Shown here: positions 21,538 through 39,440 of the stretch, one piece after another
Position numbering within the stretch: position 1 is the first letter of the stretch
Layout: every line of letters starts with the position of its first letter
Source: Thermomonas sp.
Lineage (GTDB): Bacteria > Pseudomonadota > Gammaproteobacteria > Xanthomonadales > Xanthomonadaceae
Length of the DNA stretch: 64,000 nucleotides
Direction: 5' to 3'
Assembly: GCA_016720345.1 (NCBI GenBank)
Contig: JADKKV010000005.1
Location: 186,001-250,000 of the forward strand
Notes under the pieces: generated by a model
What the model was told of the DNA's origin: nothing
Database searches by the model: none
What the model saw: the letters and a program-made list of their open reading frames with translations, nothing else
Made by a program: the position numbers and the translations under genes

Positions 21538-23655
21538 TCAACCCTTCTTGATCACGGCGTCGGCGACGTTGGACGGCGCCTCTGCGTAGTGATCGAATTC
21601 CATGGTGAACGTGGCGCGACCCTGCGACATCGAACGCAGGCTGGTCGCGTAGCCGAACATCTCGCCCAGCGGCACCATCGCGTTGATGGTCTTGCCCGAA
21701 GGCGTGTCGTCCTGGCCCTGCAGCAGGCCGCGGCGACGGCTGACGTCACCCATCACGTCACCGACGTAATCCTCGGGGGTGACGATCTCGACCTTCATGA
21801 TCGGCTCCAGCAGGACCGGGTCGGCCTTGCGGAAGCCTTCCTTGAACGCCATCGAGGCGGCCAGCTTGAACGCCATTTCCGACGAGTCGACGTCGTGGTA
21901 CGAGCCGAACACCAGCTTGGCCTTGACCCCCACCACCGGGAACCCGGCCAGCGGGCCGCTGGTGATGGTTTCGCGCATGCCCTTCTCGACCGCCGGGATG
22001 AATTCCTTCGGGATCACGCCGCCGGTGATGTCGTTGATGAACAGGAAATCGTTCTCGACGTCCGGGTTGGCGCGGTCATCGGCGGTCATCGGCGACATCT
22101 CGATGACCACGTGGCCGTACTGGCCCTTGCCGCCCGACTGCTTGGCGTGCTTGTAGTCGCTCTTGACGTCCGACTTGCGGATGGTCTCGCGGTACGCCAC
22201 CTGCGGCTTGCCGACGTTGGCTTCCACGTTGAACTCGCGCTTCATGCGGTCCACCAGGATGTCCAGGTGCAGCTCGCCCATGCCGGCGATGATGGTCTGG
22301 CCGGATTCCTCGTCGGTGCGCACGCGGAACGAGGGGTCTTCCTGCGCCAGCCGGCCGAGGGCGATGCCCATCTTCTCCTGGTCGGACTTGGTCTTCGGCT
22401 CCACCGCCATCGAGATGACGGGCTCCGGGAACACCATCCGCTCGAGGGTGATGATGTGGTCCTGCGAGCACAGGGTGTCGCCGGTGGTGACATCCTTCAG
22501 GCCGACCGCCGCGGCGATGTCGCCCGCGCGCACTTCCTTGATCTCGCTGCGCTCGTTGGAATGCATCTGCAGGATGCGGCCCACGCGCTCCTTCTTCGAC
22601 TTGACCGGGTTGTACACCGCGTCGCCGGAATTGAGCACGCCCGAATAGACGCGGAAGAAGGTCAGCGAACCCACGAACGGGTCGGTCATGATCTTGAACG
22701 CAAGCGCCGAGAACGGCGCCTTGTCGTCGGCGATGCGGGTCGCTTCCTTCTCGTCGTCATCGACGCCCTGCACCGGCGGACGATCGGCCGGCGACGGCAA
22801 CAACTGGATCACGCCGTCGAGCATGGCCTGCACGCCCTTGTTCTTGAACGCCGAGCCGGAGAACACGGGCACGATCTCGACCCGCAAGGTGCGCGTGCGC
22901 AGGCCCTCGATGATCTCGTCCTCCGACAGCTCGCCCTCGTTGAGGTACTTGTCCATCAGCTCTTCGCTGGCTTCGGCGGCGGCCTCGACCATGAAGCTGC
23001 GCGCAGCCTCGGCCTTGTCCTGCAGCTCCGCCGGGATCTCGCGGTATTCGAAGATCGTGCCCTGCGACGCGACATCCCAGTGGATCGCCTTCATCTTCAG
23101 CAGGTCGACCACGCCCTCGAAGCCTTCCTCGGCGCCGATCGGCACCTGCATCGGCACCGCGTACGCGCCCAGGCGCGACTTCAGCTGCTCGACAACCTTG
23201 TCGAAGTTGGCGCCGGTGCGGTCCATCTTGTTGACGAACGCCATCCGCGGCACCGAGTACTTGTTGGCCTGGCGCCACACGGTCTCGGACTGCGGCTGCA
23301 CGCCGCCGACCGCGCACAGCACGAACACCGCGCCGTCGAGCACGCGCAGCGAACGCTCGACCTCGATGGTGAAGTCGACGTGGCCGGGGGTGTCGATGAT
23401 GTTGAAGCGGTGCTGCGGCAGCGACTTGTCCATGCCGGACCAGAACGCGGTGGTCGCCGCGGAGGTGATGGTGATGCCGCGTTCCTGCTCCTGCTCCATC
23501 CAGTCCATGGTGGCGGCACCGTCATGCACTTCACCGATCTTGTGGCTGACGCCGGTGTAGAACAGGATGCGCTCGGACGTGGTGGTCTTGCCGGCATCGA
23601 TGTGGGCCATGATGCCGAAGTTGCGGTAACGCTCGATGGGAGTGGTGCGGGCCAC
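21538..23655 (-). CDS. fusA: Elongation factor G
   Basis: EF-G drives translocation and, with RRF, ribosome recycling. From a GTG start at 23655 (residues [12 protein letters not shown]) it is 705 residues, matching E. coli; the open frame extends 38 codons further but without homology. G1 [10 protein letters not shown]3 DTPGHVDF and G4 NKMD are present, followed by domains II-V. A 194-base spacer with stable hairpins separates it from rpsG. Confidence 0.97.
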   Translation of the reverse strand: MARTTPIERYRNFGIMAHIDAGKTTTSERILFYTGVSHKIGEVHDGAATMDWMEQEQERGITITSAATTAFWSGMDKSLPQHRFNIIDTPGHVDFTIEVERSLRVLDGAVFVLCAVGGVQPQSETVWRQANKYSVPRMAFVNKMDRTGANFDKVVEQLKSRLGAYAVPMQVPIGAEEGFEGVVDLLKMKAIHWDVASQGTIFEYREIPAELQDKAEAARSFMVEAAAEASEELMDKYLNEGELSEDEIIEGLRTRTLRVEIVPVFSGSAFKNKGVQAMLDGVIQLLPSPADRPPVQGVDDDEKEATRIADDKAPFSALAFKIMTDPFVGSLTFFRVYSGVLNSGDAVYNPVKSKKERVGRILQMHSNERSEIKEVRAGDIAAAVGLKDVTTGDTLCSQDHIITLERMVFPEPVISMAVEPKTKSDQEKMGIALGRLAQEDPSFRVRTDEESGQTIIAGMGELHLDILVDRMKREFNVEANVGKPQVAYRETIRKSDVKSDYKHAKQSGGKGQYGHVVIEMSPMTADDRANPDVENDFLFINDITGGVIPKEFIPAVEKGMRETITSGPLAGFPVVGVKAKLVFGSYHDVDSSEMAFKLAASMAFKEGFRKADPVLLEPIMKVEIVTPEDYVGDVMGDVSRRRGLLQGQDDTPSGKTINAMVPLGEMFGYATSLRSMSQGRATFTMEFDHYAEAPSNVADAVIKKG

Positions 23656-23690
23656 GGTCAGTCTCTCGTCTTGTGTCCGTCGAAACGGAG

Positions 23691-23748
23691 TGTGGGAACC
23701 CCGCCTTCGGGATTCCGGATGGCCGATGGCCGCCTTGCGGCGGCCGTC
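23691..23748 (-). promoter_or_regulatory. Hairpins in the rpsG-fusA spacer
   Basis: The strongest has arms GGCCGCC / GGCGGCC (23728-23734 and 23739-23745), extendable to about 10 bp with one wobble pair. A second, with one mismatch, joins GGAA..CCG to CGG..TTCC around 23694-23716. Neither has a T-tract. They may adjust fusA expression relative to the ribosomal proteins. Confidence 0.4.
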
Positions 23749-23849
23749 GGTCTTGTGCAGGCCGCCCAATGGAAGGCGTCCTGCGTGGCGCTTGTCGCGT
23801 GCGCCCTGCGGGCTTCCACGGGCCCGCGCCGACCGGCTCCAGGCCAGTA

Positions 23850-24317
23850 TTACCAGCGGTAGTGCGCGAACGCCTTGTTGGCTTCGGCCATGCGGTGGGT
23901 TTCCTCGCGCTTCTTGATCGCGCCGCCGCGGTTCTCGGATGCGTCCAGCAATTCACCAGCCAGCTTGCGCGGCATGGTGTTCTCGCCACGCTTGCGGGCG
24001 GATTCGATCAGCCAGCGCATGGCCAGCGCCATCCGCCGCGAGGTGCGGACTTCAACCGGCACCTGGTAGGTCGCGCCGCCGACGCGCCGCGACTTCACCT
24101 CGACCGACGGCGAGACGTTGCCGAGCGCCTTCTCGACCAGCTCGAGGGGATTCGGGTTCTTCTCGCTGATGGTGTCCATGGCGCCGTACACGATCTTCTC
24201 GGCGACCGACTTCTTGCCGCTCTGCATGACCATGTTGATGAAGCGGGCGATGGTTTCGCTTCCGTGCTTCGGATCTGGCAGCACCGAGCGCTGCGGAGTA
24301 TTGCCTTTACGCGACAT
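23850..24317 (-). CDS. rpsG: 30S ribosomal protein S7
   Basis: uS7 nucleates 30S head assembly and in E. coli represses the str operon at the rpsL-rpsG junction. The 155 residues begin [20 protein letters not shown] and include [20 protein letters not shown] and [10 protein letters not shown]. The upstream spacer carries two hairpins with identical arms. Confidence 0.98.
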   Translation of the reverse strand: MSRKGNTPQRSVLPDPKHGSETIARFINMVMQSGKKSVAEKIVYGAMDTISEKNPNPLELVEKALGNVSPSVEVKSRRVGGATYQVPVEVRTSRRMALAMRWLIESARKRGENTMPRKLAGELLDASENRGGAIKKREETHRMAEANKAFAHYRW

Positions 24318-24333
24318 GTTGCTTCTCTCGTAG

Positions 24334-24382
24334 GGCGGGCCCAGGCCCGCCGTTCATGACCATGGCGGGCCTGCGGCCCGCC
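24334..24382 (-). promoter_or_regulatory. Twin identical-arm hairpins in the rpsL-rpsG spacer
   Basis: The 69-base spacer holds two hairpins built from the same arms, GGCGGGCC / GGCCCGCC, at 24334-24351 (2-base gap) and 24364-24382 (3-base gap). Each arm can pair within its own hairpin or with the other, so alternative folds are possible at the place where E. coli S7 binds its mRNA. A regulatory role is inferred. Confidence 0.5.
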
Positions 24383-24386
24383 CAAC

Positions 24387-24761
<375 letters not shown>

Positions 24762-24854
24762 TTGGTGACTCGATTGGTGGGCCGGGGCCCTTCGGAGACG
24801 GATGGAACGGAGCGAAGCCGGATCCAGCAGCAATCCGGCCGAGCAAGACGAAAA

Positions 24855-24884
24855 AGTATAGCCCGCGTCCGACCCTTCGGTCAA
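24855..24884 (-). promoter_or_regulatory. Sigma-70 promoter of the str operon
   Basis: Minus-strand -35 TTGACC (24879-24884), an 18-base spacer and -10 TATACT (24855-24860), each matching consensus at five of six positions. Transcription would begin near 24848, about 87 bases before rpsL. Confidence 0.75.
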
Positions 24885-24963
24885 ACGAGGCCATACCGAA
24901 AAACCTGGCCAGCTGCGGCGCAGCCGGCTTCGGTCAATCTGCGATCCCGCCCATCCTGGGCCC

Positions 24964-24988
24964 AACACGAGGCGCTTCCTGCGACCTC
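24964..24988 (-). repeat. Second copy of the S10/str shared hairpin element
   Basis: The 20 bases at 24964-24983 are identical to 20156-20175. The fold is GAGG(T)CGC / GCGCCTC with the same AGGAA loop and one bulged T. It lies upstream of the stronger rpsL promoter and about 40-60 bases below the weaker TATACT box. Confidence 0.6.
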
Positions 24989-25062
24989 ATTTGGTGATCT
25001 GGATGGCGCGAGGCCATCGAAGCGGGCCGCAGTATAGCGCAGCCCGGTACTACCCGCCAGCA

Positions 25063-25086
25063 CCTTCCCGGCCGCAACCGGGAAGG
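25063..25086 (-). terminator. Hairpin after rpoC
   Basis: Perfect arms CCTTCCCGG / CCGGGAAGG with a 6-base loop lie nine bases after the rpoC stop. The following bases are GC-rich, so any termination is likely partial or Rho-dependent. Confidence 0.5.
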
Positions 25087-25095
25087 CGTGGATGC

Positions 25096-29301
<4,206 letters not shown>

Positions 29302-29372
29302 TTGGATTCTCCGGGTCGGGGGCAATGGGTCCTGCGGATCGGCGCGGCGTCACCGCCGCGCCTTCGCGAAAC

Positions 29373-33536
<4,164 letters not shown>

Positions 33537-33564
33537 GGGGCGTGCGCCTCGTCTTCGTCTCGTG

Positions 33565-33769
33565 CGGCCGCGCATGTGCGGCCGAGGGGGAATGCGTGGA
33601 ACCGACAGTGGGAAGTCGCTGGTATTGCCGGCACCAGCACGCCCTCTCCCACTACTTCCGACTGTCGACTCGTGGTTTCAATTTCGGTGGAACCGCGCCG
33701 GACGGCGCCCGGGACGGGAAAAACTTCCGGCCCGCTACAACGGCCAAAGGCCGGGGGCTTTCGGCCCCC
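33565..33769 (-). promoter_or_regulatory. Structured rplL-rpoB intercistronic region
   Basis: In transcription order three elements are visible: a hairpin with arms GGGGGC / GCCCCC (33753-33769); a long stem of 14 bp with one mismatch between 33603-33616 and 33654-33667, enclosing a smaller GCTGGT / ACCAGC hairpin; and a perfect 7-bp hairpin CGGCCGC / GCGGCCG (33565-33584). In E. coli this interval holds a partial terminator and an RNase III site; the same role is inferred here. Confidence 0.55.
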
Positions 33770-33814
33770 AGCCTTCAGCGTGTCGTCGATGCCAGCTGAC
33801 GACGCAAGCGCGGA

Positions 33815-34183
33815 TTACTTGACTTCGACGGTCGCACCGGCGGCTTCGAGGTCCTTCTTCATCTTCTCGGCGTCTTCCTTGGACACGCCTTCCTTCACGG
33901 CGCCGCCGGCCTCGGTGAGGTCCTTGGCTTCCTTCAGGCCCAGGCCGGTGATCGCGCGGACGGCCTTGATCACTTCGACCTTCTTCTCGCCGGCCGACTT
34001 CAGGATGACGTTGAACTCGGTCTGCTCTTCGACCACGGCGGCGGCGGCGGCCGGGCCGGCGGCCATGACCGGGGCGGCGGCGGAGACGCCGAACTTCTCT
34101 TCGATGGCCTTCACCAGCTCCATCACTTCCATCAGCGACTTGGCGGCGATGGCGTCGACGATTTGCTCGTTGGACAGGGACAT
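33815..34183 (-). CDS. rplL: 50S ribosomal protein L7/L12
   Basis: bL12 forms the flexible stalk that recruits translational GTPases. The 122 residues comprise the N-terminal dimerisation domain ([19 protein letters not shown]), an Ala-rich hinge (about 35-50) and the C-terminal factor-binding domain ([20 protein letters not shown]). It lies 85 bases after rplJ. Confidence 0.98.
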   Translation of the reverse strand: MSLSNEQIVDAIAAKSLMEVMELVKAIEEKFGVSAAAPVMAAGPAAAAAVVEEQTEFNVILKSAGEKKVEVIKAVRAITGLGLKEAKDLTEAGGAVKEGVSKEDAEKMKKDLEAAGATVEVK

Positions 34184-34268
34184 TTGACTTACCTCTGGAT
34201 GATTTTCTTTAAGAGAACTGGTCTGCTTAGAGAATTGGTTTCGTTGGATTGGGAACGCTGTCTTGGGC

Positions 34269-34808
34269 TCAGGCCGGTTCGGCTTCGGCGGTGGCTTCGG
34301 CAGCCGGAGCGGCGTCGCCGCCACCCTGCTGATCGGCCACGGCCTTGACCGCGCGGGCGAACATCGCCGCCGGTTCGGCCAACACGCGGGCCAGCATGCC
34401 GAGCGCCTGTTCCAGGGTCGGCAGCGAGGCCAACACTTCGACATGCGCGGGGCCGTACTGCTGCCCTTCGACCACGACCAGCTTCGGCTGAAGCTTGTCG
34501 TTACCCTTGGCGAATTCCTTGATCAGGCGACCGGCGGCGCCGGGCTCCTCGGTCGAGAACGCATACAGGAGGGGGCCGACCATCGAGTCCTTTGCGACTG
34601 CGAAATCGGTGCCTTCCACGGCGCGCGCGGCCAGCGTGTTCTTGACGACTTTCAAGTACACGCCGGTTTCGCGGGCCTTCTTGCGCATCGCGGTCATCTG
34701 GCTGACCGTGGTGCCTGCGTACTCGGCTGCGATCAAGGAGTGTGCCTTGGCGGCGACTTCGGCCACCTCGGCGACAACGTTCTGTTTCTGGGACAGATTG
34801 AGAGCCAT
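34269..34808 (-). CDS. rplJ: 50S ribosomal protein L10
   Basis: uL10 anchors L12 dimers to the ribosome and, as an L10-L12 complex, represses its operon in E. coli. From the ATG at 34808 (AGGAGG upstream) it is 179 residues: the globular domain, the C-terminal helix [23 protein letters not shown] that binds L12, and an Ala/Glu-rich tail. The open frame continues 49 codons upstream, but that part is leader RNA. Confidence 0.97.
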   Translation of the reverse strand: MALNLSQKQNVVAEVAEVAAKAHSLIAAEYAGTTVSQMTAMRKKARETGVYLKVVKNTLAARAVEGTDFAVAKDSMVGPLLYAFSTEEPGAAGRLIKEFAKGNDKLQPKLVVVEGQQYGPAHVEVLASLPTLEQALGMLARVLAEPAAMFARAVKAVADQQGGGDAAPAAEATAEAEPA

Positions 34809-35157
34809 ATCACTCCTCCTAATGAACTCCGCCCGCGGCTCCAGCCGCTGGCGGTCCTGGGCGACACCGGTCCGTGGTGTCGGGGATGCCGGGCATCCCG
34901 GTGGTGGCCATCCAGAGGTGCTTGAACCAACGCGATTCCAGAAGGGCATCACCATCTACGCAGGCCGGCACCCTGAACGGATGCGGATTAAGCGACCCCG
35001 CCTTCGGCAACGGCGATTCCATGCCATGTGAGCATCCTTGCCCGTCGTTGCCTTGCGCAGACCGCACCTGCGGTCTTTGACGGCTTCCATCGCGGCGAAC
35101 CGCGACGGGGCCTTCAAAATTCCGTGCACCTCCCCGCGAGCGGGGAGGCTGAAGCGA
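34809..35157 (-). other. 349-base rplA-rplJ spacer (L10 leader region)
   Basis: No gene is seen. It holds a perfect 8-bp hairpin CCTCCCCG / CGGGGAGG just after rplA (35129-35148) and a 7-bp hairpin AGACCGC / GCGGTCT (35059-35076). In many proteobacteria this interval carries the L10-binding leader; I could not identify its kink-turn by eye. No convincing promoter was found. Confidence 0.5.
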
Positions 35158-35856
35158 TTACTTGAGGCTGAGCGAAGCCTGGTCCACGGTCACGCCGGGG
35201 CCCATGGTGGAGCTGAGCGAGATCTTCTGCAGGTAGGTGCCCTTCGAACTGGAGGGCTTGGCCTTGATCAGGTCCACCAGCAGCGCCTGCAGGTTGCCCT
35301 TCAGCGCGTCGTTCTCGAAGCTCGCCTTGCCGATCGTGCAATGGATGATGCCGGCCTTGTCGGTGCGGTAACGCACCTGGCCCGCCTTCGCATTGCGCAC
35401 GGCTTCGGCCGGGTTCGCCGACACGGTGCCGACCTTCGGGTTCGGCATCAGGCCGCGCGGACCGAGCACCTGGCCGAGCTTGCCGACCACGCGCATCGCG
35501 TCCGGGGTGGCGATCACCACGTCGTAGTTGAGGTCGCCGGCGATCATCTTCTCCGCCAGGTCGTCCATGCCCACCGCTTCCGCGCCCGCGGCCGCGGCTT
35601 CATCGGCCTTGGCGCCGGCCGGGGCGAACACCGCCACCCGCACCGACTTGCCGGTACCGGCCGGCAGCACGGTGGAACCGCGCACCTGCTGGTCGGACTT
35701 CTTGGCATCGACGCCGAGGCGCACGGCCACGTCGATCGCTTCCACGAACTTGGCCTTGCTGTTGTCCTTCAGGATCTTCAGCGCTTCTTCGATCGGATAC
35801 GCCTTGCCCGGCTGGGTGGCGGCGAGGATCGTCTTCTGTCGTTTGGTCATCGCCAT
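35158..35856 (-). CDS. rplA: 50S ribosomal protein L1
   Basis: uL1 forms the mobile stalk that moves deacylated tRNA out of the E site and autoregulates its operon by binding mRNA. The 232 residues include the signature [14 protein letters not shown]. Of two nearby ATGs, the one at 35856 has GGAGGG seven bases upstream and is chosen. It lies three bases after rplK. Confidence 0.98.
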   Translation of the reverse strand: MAMTKRQKTILAATQPGKAYPIEEALKILKDNSKAKFVEAIDVAVRLGVDAKKSDQQVRGSTVLPAGTGKSVRVAVFAPAGAKADEAAAAGAEAVGMDDLAEKMIAGDLNYDVVIATPDAMRVVGKLGQVLGPRGLMPNPKVGTVSANPAEAVRNAKAGQVRYRTDKAGIIHCTIGKASFENDALKGNLQALLVDLIKAKPSSSKGTYLQKISLSSTMGPGVTVDQASLSLK

Positions 35857-35859
35857 GTC

Positions 35860-36288
35860 TTAACCCTCCACCACCAGGCCCATCGAACGGGCGGAGCCCG
35901 CGATCGTCTTCACCGCCGCGTCCAGGTCGGCCGCGGTCAGGTCGGCTTCCTTCGCCTTGGCGATGTCTTCCAGCTGCTTGCGGGTGACCTTGCCCACCTT
36001 GTCGGTGTTCGGGCGCTTGGAGCCGGAGGTGATGCCCACCGCCTTCTTCAGCAGCACCGATGCCGGCGTGCTCTTGGTGACGAAGGTGAAGGTGCGGTCC
36101 GAGTACGCGGTGATGATCACCGGGGTCGGCAGGCCGGGCTCGAGCTTGGAGGTCGCTGCGTTGAACGCCTTGCAGAACTCCATGATGTTCAGGCCGCGCT
36201 GGCCGAGGGCAGGACCCACCGGCGGCGACGGATTGGCCTGGCCGGCCTTGACCTGCAGTTTGATGTAACCGACGACTTTCTTTGCCAT
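35860..36288 (-). CDS. rplK: 50S ribosomal protein L11
   Basis: uL11 forms the GTPase-associated centre with the 1067 loop of 23S rRNA and is needed for RelA activation. It has 142 residues, starting [30 protein letters not shown], with the thiostrepton-site prolines of [11 protein letters not shown] intact. A candidate L1-binding leader precedes it. Confidence 0.98.
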   Translation of the reverse strand: MAKKVVGYIKLQVKAGQANPSPPVGPALGQRGLNIMEFCKAFNAATSKLEPGLPTPVIITAYSDRTFTFVTKSTPASVLLKKAVGITSGSKRPNTDKVGKVTRKQLEDIAKAKEADLTAADLDAAVKTIAGSARSMGLVVEG

Positions 36289-36331
36289 TGCTGCTTCTCC
36301 GGGTGCAAGCGCCTGTTGTCAGGCTCCCCAT
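36289..36331 (-). promoter_or_regulatory. Candidate L1-binding leader of rplKA
   Basis: Immediately before rplK the minus strand folds as GGGG-A-GCCTG-ACAA-CAGGC-GCTTGCA-CCC, two short stems flanking a strongly asymmetric 1:7 internal loop, followed by the GGAGAAG ribosome-binding site. The layout resembles L1-binding sites in 23S rRNA and rplKA mRNAs of other bacteria. The assignment is inference from position and shape. Confidence 0.5.
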
Positions 36332-36503
36332 CGGACCGGGATCGATTCGTTCAAGCGCGGCGCGCGTCCCGGCGTCACTTCACCGCATTGCATTCGTGCC
36401 GACGGCCGCACGAGGCGGCCGGTCGTTTTCTGGTTCCCCGCGGGGAGCCGGAAAGGATAACAGGTTTTCGCGGAGCCTGCCCGGAGGGGCCGGCCCCGAC
36501 GGG

Positions 36504-37094
36504 TCAGGCCTTTTCGACCTGGCCGAACTCGAGCTCGACCGGGGTCGAACGACCGAAGATCAGCACCGCCACCCGCAGGCGGCTCTTGTCGTAGTTGATT
36601 TCCTCGACCACGCCGTTGAAGTCGTTGAACGGGCCGTCGACCACGCGGACCATCTGGCCCGGTTCGAACAGCACCTTCGGCTTCGGCTTCTCCACGCCTT
36701 CCTGCACGCGCTGCAGGATCGCGTCGGCCTCGGTGTCGCGGATCGGCAGCGGGCGGTCGGCGGTGCCGCCGATGAAGCCCATCACCTTCGGCGTTTCCTT
36801 GACCAGGTGCCAGGACTCGTTGTCCATGCGCGGGATGCCCGCTTCGTCGTGGGTCGCGATCTGGACCAGCACGTAGCCCGGGAAGAACTTTCGCTCGGAG
36901 CGGCGCTTCTGCCCGGCGCGCATCTCGATCACTTCCTCGGTGGGCACCAGCACCTCGCCGAAGCGCTCCTGCATGCCCATCCGCGCGATGCGGTCGCGCA
37001 GCGCCTGCGCCACCGACTTCTCGAAGCCGGAGTAGGCGTGCACCACGTACCAGCGCTTGTCGGCCTGCGCACCCTGTTCTGGACTATCCGTCAT
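36504..37094 (-). CDS. nusG: Transcription termination/antitermination factor NusG
   Basis: NusG is a processivity factor linking RNA polymerase to Rho or S10. The 196-residue protein has the NGN domain ([20 protein letters not shown] ... [10 protein letters not shown]) and the C-terminal KOW domain ([20 protein letters not shown]). It sits ten bases after secE, then 215 bases before rplK. Confidence 0.98.
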   Translation of the reverse strand: MTDSPEQGAQADKRWYVVHAYSGFEKSVAQALRDRIARMGMQERFGEVLVPTEEVIEMRAGQKRRSERKFFPGYVLVQIATHDEAGIPRMDNESWHLVKETPKVMGFIGGTADRPLPIRDTEADAILQRVQEGVEKPKPKVLFEPGQMVRVVDGPFNDFNGVVEEINYDKSRLRVAVLIFGRSTPVELEFGQVEKA

Positions 37095-37104
37095 CTTGCG
37101 ATCC

Positions 37105-37488
37105 TCAACCGTTGCCCAGCAACCACTTCACTGCCGCCTGGATCACCAGATCCATGCCGGCGAGCATCAGGCTCATCAGGATGACCACCGCGATCACCAC
37201 CCACATCGTGCGCGTCGTTTCCTGGCGCGTCGGCCACACCACCTTGCGCAGCTCGAAGCGCGATTCCGCCAGGAACTCGCGGGCTTCGGCGCCCTTGCTG
37301 GTGGCCATGAAAGCGAATGCGCCGGCCGCCAGTCCGGCCACCAGGACGAGCACGCGCACGCCGGTTGGCCACTGGCCATCGAACCAATAGAAGGCAACCA
37401 GGCCGGCGACCGCCAGCAGCAGCGCCAGGGCGTACTTCGCGATGTCCCCGGCGGAGGCGGACGGGTCATGCAGGGTCTTGCTGGTCAA
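37105..37488 (-). CDS. secE: Preprotein translocase subunit SecE
   Basis: SecE clamps SecY in the translocon. No in-frame ATG or GTG is well placed; the best start is a TTG at 37488 giving 127 residues, the length of E. coli SecE, and avoiding overlap with tRNA-Trp. Two N-terminal membrane segments (about 17-34 and 44-60) and a third near the C-terminus surround the conserved amphipathic [14 protein letters not shown] motif. Confidence 0.93.
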   Translation of the reverse strand: MTSKTLHDPSASAGDIAKYALALLLAVAGLVAFYWFDGQWPTGVRVLVLVAGLAAGAFAFMATSKGAEAREFLAESRFELRKVVWPTRQETTRTMWVVIAVVILMSLMLAGMDLVIQAAVKWLLGNG

Positions 37489-37536
37489 AACGTCAATCCC
37501 GGTTGGCGCACGCGCCGGCGACGCGAGTTGCGCAGG

Positions 37537-37612
<76 letters not shown>

Positions 37613-37644
37613 ATCGATTTGGATCTGGAATTCCGTCGCTTCCG

Positions 37645-37670
37645 AAAAAGCAACGGCGGCTTGCGCCGCC
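37645..37670 (-). terminator. Terminator-like hairpin between tuf and tRNA-Trp
   Basis: Minus-strand stem GGCGGC-GCAA-GCCGCC is followed after five bases by five T residues (37645-37649). Two more stable hairpins lie between it and tuf (37712-37729 and 37740-37763, the latter with 10-bp arms). Confidence 0.55.
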
Positions 37671-37771
37671 TGCCCTTGTCCCGGCGCGCTTGGCGGCTTG
37701 CCGGAACCGGTTCCCCGCCTGCGCGGGGATTGCTCGGGGCGCGTCCGCGTTGCCGCGGACGCGCACCTGCA

Positions 37772-38962
37772 TTACTTGAGGATCTTGGCCACCACGCCGG
37801 CGCCGACGGTACGGCCGCCTTCGCGGATCGCGAAACGCAGGCCTTCGTCCATCGCCACCGGGTTGATCAACGACACCACCATCTTCACGTTGTCGCCCGG
37901 CATCACCATCTCCACCCCTTCCGGCAGCTGGCAGGCGCCCGTGATGTCGGTCGTGCGGAAGTAGAACTGCGGGCGGTAACCCTTGAAGAACGGCGTGTGG
38001 CGACCGCCTTCGTCCTTGCTCAGGACATAGACCTCGGCCTCGAACTCCGTGTGCGGGGTGATGCTGCCCGGCTTGCACAGCACCTGGCCACGCTCCACGT
38101 CGTCACGCTTGGTGCCGCGCAGCAGCAGGCCCGCGTTGTCGCCCGCCTGGCCCTGGTCCAGCAGCTTGCGGAACATCTCCACGCCGGTCACGGTGGTCTT
38201 CTGCGTCGCGCGGATACCGACGATCTCGATTTCCTCGCCCACCTTGATCACGCCGCGCTCGATCCGGCCGGTCACCACCGTGCCACGACCCGAGATCGAG
38301 AACACGTCTTCCACCGGCATCAGGAACGGCTTGTCCACGTCGCGCTGCGGCTCCGGGATCCACGTGTCCAGCGCATCCACCAGCTTGATGATCGACGGCA
38401 CGCCGATCTCCGACTGGTCGCCTTCCAGCGCCAGGCGCGCCGAACCCGAGATGATCGGGGTGTCGTCGCCCGGGAACTCGTACTTGCTCAGCAGCTCGCG
38501 GACTTCCATCTCCACCAGCTCCAGCAGCTCGGCGTCGTCCACCATGTCCGCCTTGTTCAGGTAGACCACGATGTACGGCACGCCCACCTGCCGCGACAGC
38601 AGGATGTGCTCGCGCGTCTGCGGCATCGGGCCGTCCGCTGCCGAACACACCAGGATCGCGCCATCCATCTGCGCCGCACCCGTGATCATGTTCTTCACGT
38701 AGTCCGCGTGACCCGGGCAGTCCACGTGCGCGTAATGCCGGTTCGGGCTCTCGTATTCCACGTGCGCCGTCGAAATCGTGATCCCGCGCGCCTTCTCTTC
38801 CGGCGCCGCGTCGATCGAGTCGTACGCCTTGAACTCGCCACCGAAACGCTCCGCGCCCACCTTCGTCAGCGCCGCCGTCAGCGTCGTCTTGCCGTGGTCC
38901 ACGTGGCCAATCGTGCCCACGTTCACGTGGGGCTTGGTGCGCTCGAACTTACCCTTTGCCAT
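37772..38962 (-). CDS. tuf: Elongation factor Tu (tRNA-linked copy)
   Basis: This second EF-Tu gene encodes the same 396-residue protein as the copy at 20317-21507. It is the last gene of a tRNA-Tyr, tRNA-Gly, tRNA-Thr, tuf transcription unit, as in E. coli tufB, only 27 bases after tRNA-Thr. The eight differences from the other copy are all synonymous; the patch at 38639-38645 uses TGT TCG GCA where the other copy has TGC AGT GCG. Confidence 0.99.
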   Translation of the reverse strand: MAKGKFERTKPHVNVGTIGHVDHGKTTLTAALTKVGAERFGGEFKAYDSIDAAPEEKARGITISTAHVEYESPNRHYAHVDCPGHADYVKNMITGAAQMDGAILVCSAADGPMPQTREHILLSRQVGVPYIVVYLNKADMVDDAELLELVEMEVRELLSKYEFPGDDTPIISGSARLALEGDQSEIGVPSIIKLVDALDTWIPEPQRDVDKPFLMPVEDVFSISGRGTVVTGRIERGVIKVGEEIEIVGIRATQKTTVTGVEMFRKLLDQGQAGDNAGLLLRGTKRDDVERGQVLCKPGSITPHTEFEAEVYVLSKDEGGRHTPFFKGYRPQFYFRTTDITGACQLPEGVEMVMPGDNVKMVVSLINPVAMDEGLRFAIREGGRTVGAGVVAKILK

Positions 38963-38989
38963 GGCTGCGTCTCGTTGGATTGCTGAATG

Positions 38990-39065
38990 TGGTGCTCACG
39001 AAAGGAATCGAACCTTCGACCTCCTCCTTACCAAGGAGGTGCTCTACCGACTGAGCTACGTGAGC
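38990..39065 (-). tRNA. tRNA-Thr (GGT)
   Basis: A 76-base cloverleaf with acceptor GCTCACG / CGTGAGC, anticodon stem CCTCC / GGAGG around TTGGTAA (anticodon GGT), T-loop GTTCGATTCC and encoded CCA. It is co-transcribed with tuf. Confidence 0.97.
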
Positions 39066-39101
39066 AGGTTGTGAGGCGGGACGGGCGTTGCAGCGCAATG
39101 G

Positions 39102-39175
39102 TGGAGCGGGAGACGGGAATCGAACCCGCGCTAGTAGCTTGGAAGGCTACAGTTCTACCATTGAACTACTCCCGC
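39102..39175 (-). tRNA. tRNA-Gly (TCC)
   Basis: A 74-base cloverleaf with acceptor GCGGGAG / CTCCCGC, anticodon stem GTAGC / GCTAC around CTTCCAA (anticodon TCC), T-loop GTTCGATTCC and encoded CCA. Confidence 0.97.
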
Positions 39176-39249
39176 GCCGGGAGTCCTGCCTGTGTTGCGC
39201 CGGTGGCTGGTAAGGCCGCCGGGTACCGCCGAACGATGGAGCATGAAGC

Positions 39250-39335
39250 TGGTGGAGGGAGGTGGATTCGAACCACCGAAGGCGTAAGCCAGCAGATTTA
39301 CAGTCTGCCCCCGTTGGCCGCTTGGGTATCCCTCC
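39250..39335 (-). tRNA. tRNA-Tyr (GTA)
   Basis: An 86-base class II tRNA with acceptor GGAGGGA / TCCCTCC, anticodon GTA within CTGTAAA, a long variable arm (GGCTTACGCC) and encoded CCA. It is the first gene of the tRNA-tuf unit. Confidence 0.97.
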
Positions 39336-39380
39336 GCTTGTTTCGTTGGTCAGCCGCAGGGACATCCCAAAGAGCCCGCA

Positions 39381-39409
39381 ATTTTGGGGTGCATGCGGCC
39401 GGCTGTCAA
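39381..39409 (-). promoter_or_regulatory. Promoter of the tRNA-Tyr/Gly/Thr-tuf operon
   Basis: Minus-strand consensus -35 TTGACA (39404-39409), 17-base spacer, -10 CAAAAT (39381-39386), then a GC-rich discriminator (GCGGGC), as in stringently controlled stable-RNA promoters. The start would be near 39374, about 39 bases before tRNA-Tyr. Confidence 0.75.
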
Positions 39410-39440
39410 CGGCATTCGATGCCGAATACCCGGGTTTTCG

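Larger units (their letters stand above)
24762..25095 (-). other. 334-base rpoC-rpsL spacer with tandem promoter signals
   Basis: No gene is seen. After rpoC comes a 9-bp hairpin (25063-25086), a -10-like TATACT (25031-25036), the hairpin element shared with the S10 operon (24964-24988), and a good promoter (24855-24884) just before rpsL. The rpoBC and str operons may therefore be partly independent. Confidence 0.6.

Noticed and set aside
20542-23862. A 1106-codon plus-strand open frame antisense to tuf and fusA
   Set aside because: Same codon-mirror effect; the parallel frame appears antisense to the second tuf copy, confirming it follows from tuf sequence alone.
37467-37469. ATG as the secE start
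   Set aside because: It is out of frame with SecE; the CAT there encodes His in the SecE frame.
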